Positions 52,501-61,500 of a stretch of DNA of 64,000 bases are shown piece by piece (the first letter of the stretch is position 1; each line of letters opens with the position of its first letter). Made by a program: the position numbers and the translations under genes. Source of the stretch: Trichoplax sp. H2 (taxonomy: Eukaryota; Placozoa; Uniplacotomia; Trichoplacea); assembly GCA_003344405.1 (NCBI GenBank), contig NOWV01000051.1, forward strand, positions 372,001 to 436,000, read 5' to 3'. The notes beneath the pieces are model-generated. The model saw only the letters and a list, made by a program, of their open reading frames with translations. It ran no database searches and had not been told where the DNA came from.

Positions 52501-55500
52501 TCGAAACCTGATCGTGATAGAGTCATTTAAGTCAGCTGAAATAGTTCTACAGTATACTTTTGGGCTTTCAAAATTTCTATACACAAGCTGTACACATCCT
52601 TTTTATAGGAATACCACTAGAAAGGAATCTAAGTCATAAAACTGTTTCTAGAAAGGAAGTTATCAAACTTTAATACTATCATGCTACTATGATCTCTTTC
52701 ATGAAAGCTCTTTGCTGCGGACACAGTACAATAGTGTTTGGTCCTCTAAAAGCTCGCTTTAATTTAAGAATGGATTATTACTTGAAGGGATTAAGTAAAC
52801 CTGCAGTATATGTTGCAATCTGTTACTATAGTATCAGTTATATGATTAACCTATTTTCATATCGACTGTTTGTAATATCGATTTAGTGATATTACCATTG
52901 GAGGAATTCATGATTTAACCGATACTAGTGCAAATCCTACAATAGCGATTATGTTAAGATTATCGAAAAAGTTACCATAAGTATATGTTGAGCAGCGTAA
53001 GGGTCCAAGAAAGAAACGAGCTCGCATGGATGCCGAATTTCCTCCCATTTTCATTTCTGTGACAGGTAAATACCTTTTATCAATGATTGGACCGAAATCT
53101 GTTCTAAGTACGTTGTCTGCTTTATCGCAATTGCATTTAGCATTCGGGCCTCCGACACAAGTACCGCTCATTCCACATAAGCAGCCTGTCCAACCGTCAC
53201 TGCCACCCCAGTAATTCATGTTAACGCCTTGGCGAGATACCCAATAACTCATTAAATTGCCAGAATTATCGGTCAATCTAGCATGCCTACATTGGTATTT
53301 GACTTCTTGGATACAAGATTGAGATACGTCGATCAGCTGCTTTAGCTGATCCAAGTCAGCATGTTGATACTCAACAGGGGATTTATGAGCATCAGGTCTG
53401 TTTAATCGATGAAGTGGCACACCAGCAGCAGGAATATTGTGTTGAATCACGGTTGTAAATCCATCGCACCGTGCATAAAACTAAATTATTGAACAAGCAG
53501 AAGAAAACAATCATTATGCAATCACAGTACAAAGTAAAGTATTACTTTGATTCTAGAGTTTACCGGTTTTAGATCACCAATACCATCAGGATCGATCGTG
53601 GTTAATGAAGAGCTGCCTTTACGTTTAGCGCCGGGAATATAAGCGCATGCAGCATATATATCTATAAACATATTTCAAAGTACTCATTAGGTTTTGCTAC
53701 CGTAAATATTCGTATGTTTACTTTAATCGTCGATCCAAAGTGACTGTAATACTATGATCACTCTGATAAGCTTGATTATAAAGGTACATGCAGGTTATAT
53801 ATATCTATAATAATATTTTCACGTATTCATTAGATGTCTGTACCGTAAATAGAATATTTGACAAGACATCTTCATTTTCATTAACATGATTCTACCTTTG
53901 CGTAGGATTGTTAGGATCTTATTAAATTTAATACCTGAGCAAATCAATCGGCCAACTCGAACAGCTTTATATTGATTTCCTGATATACCCTCGACTTCTA
54001 TTCCTTTAATTGGAAGCCTCCTTCGATCTTTAACGATTCCTTTATCACGGCGTAAAACATTGTCGCCTTTATCACAATTGCAGCCAAAGTTTTTACCACC
54101 GCTACATTTGCCATCAACACCACAGTCACTTTTAAAATCCTGCCGTGAATTTCCCCAATAGTTCATTTTATTACCATTTCTGTCAAGCCACCAGACGCTG
54201 CTTTGACGTCTACCAGCTTTGACATACATGGGAGCTTTTTGACAATCGTAGACTAATTCTTGGCCACAAGCTGCTGATACTTCGACTAATTTGACTGCTT
54301 GACTATAGCTTACACGATAATCTATCGAATGTACATATCGAGAGTTGTTCACTGGGACTGAGTCTTGTTTCGTATGAGTTAGAATGGTTAAAGCATAGTC
54401 AGGATCAACATGCATTTCGCACCGAACATAGAACGGCTGAGAGTTGCCTATTTCATTATCGAGCAAAATGATACAAGAATTTATGAAACAGGTACTTTAA
54501 GAGCTGGTGTATAAAAATTGAGCTGCAAAGACCTACCATTAGGGCCATCAGGGTCAATAAGGTAAGTTCCACTATATCTATGTCCAGCATCAAAAGCCTC
54601 TTGGCAGGTTCTTGGTATACCTTTATAGTTTATACAAGATGATTCAATAAATCAAGTTTACTTAGAGGCATGCTATGTTGAGAAAAATCTGCTCTGTAGA
54701 GCAACCGAAACAAATTATTGATTGTACTTTGCAGTTAATTATGATATATTCTTAACTGAATGGATTCTAACGTACCAAATTGACGTGATGAACACTTTAG
54801 CGAGCCAAGTGTAAAGTTAGCGGCACTATTTGATTTTACCATGGAATTAAATCTAACAATTTTAACTGGTAAATTATCCTTGTCAGTAATTAGTCCACCA
54901 TCTCGGCGTCTTTTACCATCTTCAAGATCGCAATCGCATACTTGGTTTGGTCCACCAGCACATACTTTGCTGTAGCCGCATGGACAACCTTTATAGAATT
55001 TGGTTATACTATTGCCCCAAGTATCGACCTTCTCTCCTTTTGGTGAAACCCAAAAAGTTCTTGAACGAGTTCCTTTAAATAATGGCGCGTTAACGCATTC
55101 AAAATTGATATATTGCGAGCAAAATCCGGACACTTTAGTTAAGGCAGTCAGCTGAGGCCAATCGACTCCATTATATCGTACATCTTGATTATACGAATCT
55201 TCTTTGCCAGAGCGGAGCCGAATCACTTCCGCTAAATCATGTCTAATCTCTGTTATCCCTAGGCCTTTTATGGTATCAAAGTCGCAATAGACAGTAAATG
55301 GCTCAACACCACCTGAACCTGTGAATAGTATATTTAGAACAGTAGTATATCATCAGAAAGAAAGTATAGCTTCAATCCATAATTTCAGAGCAGCTTTTAA
55401 TAGTTACGTACCGTCTGGATCAATAATATAAGATCCACTTTTAGAATTTGGATTGCGTTGTCTAATTGCTTCACAATCTCTAAATATTCCTAATTAAGGT

Positions 55501-58500
55501 GTTGGAAATTTAATTCTTAAATCAGTGTAGTAATTTTATAAAATTTCGGTTTAAATCATTTCAGATTCAACACACGATTATTCGATTATTTATGTCATAG
55601 GTACGAACCAACTGGAACGGGAGAACAGTAGAGCTTGCCCAAAGAAAATTTTCCTTCTCGAGGCGGTTTTGCATCGCCAAGTCGTAGTTCCTTAACCGGT
55701 AATGCGTTCTTGTCAATAATCAGTCCTCCATCACTAGTTTGTCCATGTCTACCATCACAATTGCAAGCAGCGCCAGGGCTACGGCAAGAACCTAAAATTC
55801 AATTGTCATTATTGATTTAATCTTAAATCATAGTTATGCAATATACGAAAGATCAGATCAGAACCATCAACGACAATTAAATGCAATGAGAATTTGTGTT
55901 TTGTCCAATAGTAACCTGTGATGCCGCATGCACATCCTTGCTCATTTCCGGTTACACCGCCCCAGTAGTTCTTAGCATTTCCATTTCTATCGACCCACCA
56001 ACCATATTTATAGAAATTAGAGGTCATAAGTCGAGAATTATGACATGTATAGGAGAGTTCTTGATAGCAAAAGTTAGACATTTTAACGTAGGCGACGACT
56101 TGCTGTAAGGAGGCACTGTAATACTGAACAGATACTCTGTAAGATCCGGCACCATTATAGTTGTATCCTTTGACCTAGAAAAGAAATTGAAAATTATTGT
56201 CTTTGGTAATAGGCTTATTGGTGTAAAACATGACTACAGAAATGTAAATTTTAACGATATAACAAATATGGCTTGCACAGATGCCATACACGACGAAAAA
56301 TTGAACATTAGCTCTTTAATTTCGTTTGCAGACTTTGCTAACAAGAAATCAAAGTCTTACTGTATTTCATTTTAAAATACCGTACTTTTTCACGGAGTTA
56401 AGATTACCACTTTGCAGTGCAATAGTAAATGGAATTGACTTACATAAATATCGAATAAAATTTCTATAAGATAAGCGTAATTTGCCCTTAAGTGAGCGAA
56501 TAAGAAATTGCATAAGAATTTCACATTTAACGAAGCTATACTGCATAGGTTTACACCAGTTTCAAAAAGTTCTTTTTCCCTGGACTAGCTGTATACATTG
56601 AATATTCGTTCTAGTCATCTTAAACCTTAACATGTTTATTTATATATTGTATCCTTGATACTCCATTTTACCAGATCACCTTAATTTACTGCAATAATTA
56701 TAATCTTTGATGTTTCTACGTGTTATGCATTATTTTTGTGTTGTATGGCTGTGAGTCAAATTTGTAATCATGTATTCTTGGTTTACTAAGCGCGTTCGAT
56801 TACTTCAACGGTATCTGACATTGAGCAAAACAATTTTCTACAGTAATAAGCTTACGTTTCCGCATAAACGATTATGTGAAATTACACCAACTCCAAAAGA
56901 ATGGTGCGACATATCGCAGTAAACTTTAAATGCTGCAATTGGTCCAGAGCCATCTGGGTCGACAGTGAAATAGCCGTTGGCTTTGGTTTTTGTCTTCTTT
57001 TTAATCTCATCGCAAGAAATCGGTATTTCTAAAGTAAAAATATTTCAAGATATCGAATGCCTTATTAAGTGGATTAACTAGAAATATCGTTGCAATTTGC
57101 TTCTGTAATTGAGCTATCTAAATTTAAAATTGTCTCAGAGATTTTTTATTTTCCATGGTAGGGCACTTGTAGTTATTTCTGCTATATGGATAAATTTCAA
57201 ATCACTTGTTTGAAATTTAAAACTTACTCTCACAATTTTTTCCATCTCCTTTATATCCTGGTCTGCAAGCGCATCTATAACTTCCTGGCATGTTAAAGCA
57301 ATTCGCCTGAGAATGACATGTCGAGTTGGATTGTACGCATTCATTTATATCTAATAGAGTTAGTAAGATTTTTGAGTTCAGACCAATTTGGGTAATTTAC
57401 ATACGCGTTGTTGAAATAAGATTAAATCTAGCAATATAATTTATACCTGTGCACTGAAATCCATCACCCTTAAATCCAGGTTTACATTGACATTTATACG
57501 AGCCAGGGTTATTGTTGCAAATAGCTTGGCTATGGCATCGATGAGCTCGTACTCGGCATTCGTCGATGTCTAAAACAGGAGTTATGGGAGATGATTAGTT
57601 ACAGGCTAACTGTTAGCGATCTTGTCGATTTTAGGAAGTGAGATCCTTCACCTAATTTTAAAACTTACCTTGACAATGCTTTCCATTACCAATATAACCA
57701 GTTTTGCATTTACAAGTATAGGAGAGAGGAGTATCGGTACAAATGGCTAACTTATCGCATTGATGTTTACCATTAGCACATTCGTTAACGGCCTCTGTAA
57801 TTGACATAACAAATAAATTTCATGACCTCTATTAATTCGATCATGGTCAAGTTAATGGAATAAAGTTGTTAGTATTACTTACTGACACAAGTTCTCCCGC
57901 TAGCAACATATCCAGTTTTACATTTACACAAATAAGTACCAATCACATTGACACAAACAGCATTTTCGTCACAATGCGCCATTTGGGATGTACATTCATC
58001 AATATCTAAGCAATAGTTTATGAATAAAATTGCAAATTATCATGCGCGCTGTTTATAATATTAGACAAAAGTTTGATTTTGGTTACGTTGCAACAGTCAC
58101 CATTTTTTAATTGATGAAAGGCCGAAATGATTAATATACCTTCGCATGAAGTACCATTTCCATGGAAGCCATCATTACAATTGCAACGGAATGATCCTTG
58201 TGTATCATGACAGCTTGCATTAACATGACAGTTATGCGTTCTCGTATTACATTCATTGATATCTAAAGGCAAAGGAATTGGATGCTAACGTTAAAATATT
58301 CCAAATTATCATTTACAATCTTCATTAATATGTTATTCACTGTCTTAGAAGATTGTTTAATTTCAAGCATTCCCTCAGTAGATTATAACATAATGGAGAA
58401 GTTCACGTTATTCAATAGTCTTAATTTTACAATACAATTCACGAGGTAAAAAGGTAATTTGCTCTGCTTACATTAGTGGTATTTCCATATAAGTAAGATT

Positions 58501-61500
58501 TCGAAATATTAATACTGTGCATTATAAATAACAAATTTCATTTGCGCAGTAGTTTCAAAATACATATCAGTTGTGATTATACTGTAACTATTATTTGTAA
58601 AGGCATAGGTTATACTATACGATTTAGTGAGAAATTTGTAGTTATATTTACTTCAAGAAGTACTGTGAATTTCGCAACTTTGTGTTATAGGAATTGAGAA
58701 TTACTGATATGAGAAGGGGAGTTTCGATAGTAGAATAATATAAAATTGGGCTGCTCCTTCTGAACGGTTAGGTCATATAGATTGTATTTAAATGACTTTG
58801 TGTTATTAGGAATCAAGGTTTACTAATATTACATGAAGGATTTTAATGGCGGAATAATATGAAGTTGGACTACTCCTTCCGAACCATTGAGTTAAGTTGG
58901 ATGAAAATGGTATTTAAATGACTTTATGTTATTAGGAATTAAAATTTATTAATACGCGTGGGGGTTCAGTGGCAGAATAATATAAAACTGGACTGCTCTT
59001 TCTCAACAATTGAGCTATATTGATTGCAAATGGTATTTAAATAACTTTGTGTCATTAGGAATTAAGGTTTACTAATATTACATGAAGGATTTCAATGGCG
59101 GAATAATATAAAATTGGGTTGCTCCTTCTGAAGTATCGAGTTACATTGATTGAAAATGATACTTAAATTTGATTAATTAACTGTTAATCCACTGAAGTCC
59201 ATTAATTCGATGGTAAAGAACAATGACTCTATCAAGTTGTCGAATAAATAATTGCTTACTGTAGCAGGATCGTCCAGTTCCTTGGTAGCCATTTCTACAG
59301 CGGCACGTATAAGAGCCATCTGTGTTCGCACATGTTGCCGTGCCTCGGCATGGATTACTAATTTTACATTCATCAATGTCTATTCGGACAATAAAAACAT
59401 GAAGAAGGCAGCAGCCCATTAATGTTTTTTCAGTATCAAAATTTTAAGCTATAGAAAATATCCTGTCTATGAATATCTTAAACATTTGGTGAAAAATATC
59501 CGTTAAAGAATTGCAGAATTTATAGCATTACCTATACAGCTACCGTTGAACAACTTATAGCCATGACGGCAAACGCATTTATACGATCCATAAGTATTTT
59601 GACATACCGATTTTCTCATATTGCAGGGATTGATGTTGGGTAGACATTCATTTATATCTATTGCAAAATCGGAAGGCAATGCCGTAAAATATAAATAATC
59701 AATTTATCATCATCACTCTACCAGCTTGATCATTTTGTGAACAAAATGAATCGTCGCGTGATTTCTATTATTTATTTTCGTGTGGTGTACACTATGTTTA
59801 TTGTGGAGAAAAGACTCGTTCACCCTATTTTCTATTTATTTTAAATCTGATTCCGGTTCTATTCTTTTATGAAATTTAGCTTATGGCTATAAGATTTAAT
59901 AACAACACTTAATTACATATTAAATACAGTTGATAATTAACTACAGCAAATACCAGAAATTTAAATTGTTACCCTAAGGTTATTAATTAGTAAAGTCATT
60001 GACTAGACGTGCTGTGAGTCCTCTTGCATGCCTTTTATTTCATCTTTGAGTAAAAATTATTAGGTGCATAGTTGATGTATTTTACATTTTAATTATTGCA
60101 ATAATGATTTCGACATTTGTATATTGTTAGTATTGAAAGCTAATTACAGTAAGGGATAAAGCAATGATTGAGTTATGTCGTAGATTTAGATTTCGTATTG
60201 AGGTTAAACTATCACGGGGTACAGACTGATTAAATTAGATATTGCAACGTAATTTAACATACGCATAATTATAATAAAAATAAACTTAACTCCACCAGCA
60301 TTGTATGATTCGCTAAAAGTCAACTACATGACATAGTCTTCTCAATTAATTAAGTTAAACAGAAGAATATTGTGCATTATTTAAAGTAATACATAAAATT
60401 ATTTCGAAGATAATTGTGTAAAATTACTGTCATGCTGATGAATGATTTGTTTAGGCATTTTAATGGCAGTATGTTTGAGATCTCTGTCTCCTGTACTCAT
60501 TCTTAAGGTATGATCTTGATTAAATTTTGGTAGAATGAACAGAAAAGTAGATTACTAAGCCATCATGGTAAAAGATAATCTATCATGGCATAGTAGCAAA
60601 ACTACTTTCAAAGAGATTAATAGCAAATTCAGCTCATAGCCCACTGCTTATATAAATAAGAATGTGCTGCATAATAATAATTATTCAATAGGTAAATTAA
60701 CAAAAGATTTTGTTTTCTAGCAAAATATGGTCAAAATGTATAAAAATAGTAATCGAATTGACTGTCATAATAAATTTGAAGCATCGTGTTATGACTTCTG
60801 TTAACACACAATTGGAATAATTGAGATAGTATAGGAAAACTCTGTTTGTTCATATAATATAAGGTTACTCAGAATCAATCTTACCTCTACACTGGTTGCT
60901 ACCGCTACTTTGGAAGCCAAGTTTGCAATTACAACGATATGATCCTATGGTATTAACGCAGCTTTGGCTATGCTTGCTGCAGCGATGTCGGTTGCTGGTA
61001 CATTCGTTGATATCTAGTGTTATATTAAATTTACGGACGCATCAATATTTTTGTTAAGAGCGATAGCATTGGATCGATTTCCTTTGATTTTATAAATTCG
61101 TAATCGAGGTATTTTGTAGCTGTAATATATTATCAATTAAGGATCATGAAGTAAAGAAATTAACACTATGAATACACTTGTTTCGTTATGTTAGTAGATT
61201 AAATCGATAGTTGTTATTTTCTTGGCTAACCCTTGCAGACTTTTCCACTGCCTTCGAATCCATACTTGCACTTGCAGGTATATGAACCTCTTGAATTATG
61301 GCATACCGCGTTTTGATCGCATGGCTTATTTCTACAGTCATCCATATCATTACAATGATATCCATTGCCAGTAAAACCACTTTTACAAGAGCAATACCAC
61401 CGACCACCTAACATTTTGCAACTTGCATTTTTGTCACATTTATTACATACGGACTTACCGCCATATCTACTATTAGACTTACTATGCCCTATATTCAGTC

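Larger units (their letters stand above)
57228..61488 (-). other. Exons 2-10: N-terminal block of ten EGF domains
   Basis: Exons: 61488-61231 (two EGF), 61013-60885, 59657-59532, 59379-59260, 58262-58140, 58005-57883, 57794-57669, 57569-57447, 57350-57228. Exon 2 starts with a short Gly/Ser/Lys linker, then two EGF domains. Each later exon encodes one EGF of about 41 residues in the pattern D-(I/V)-(N/D)-E-C ... CxNxxGSYxCxCxxGYxGxGxxC, the calcium-binding form. CxNx4(Y/F)xC also fits the Asp/Asn hydroxylation consensus. All introns are phase 1, so exons can be duplicated without frame damage. The domain from exon 8 begins AVNEC instead of DINEC and may bind calcium less well. Confidence 0.9.
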
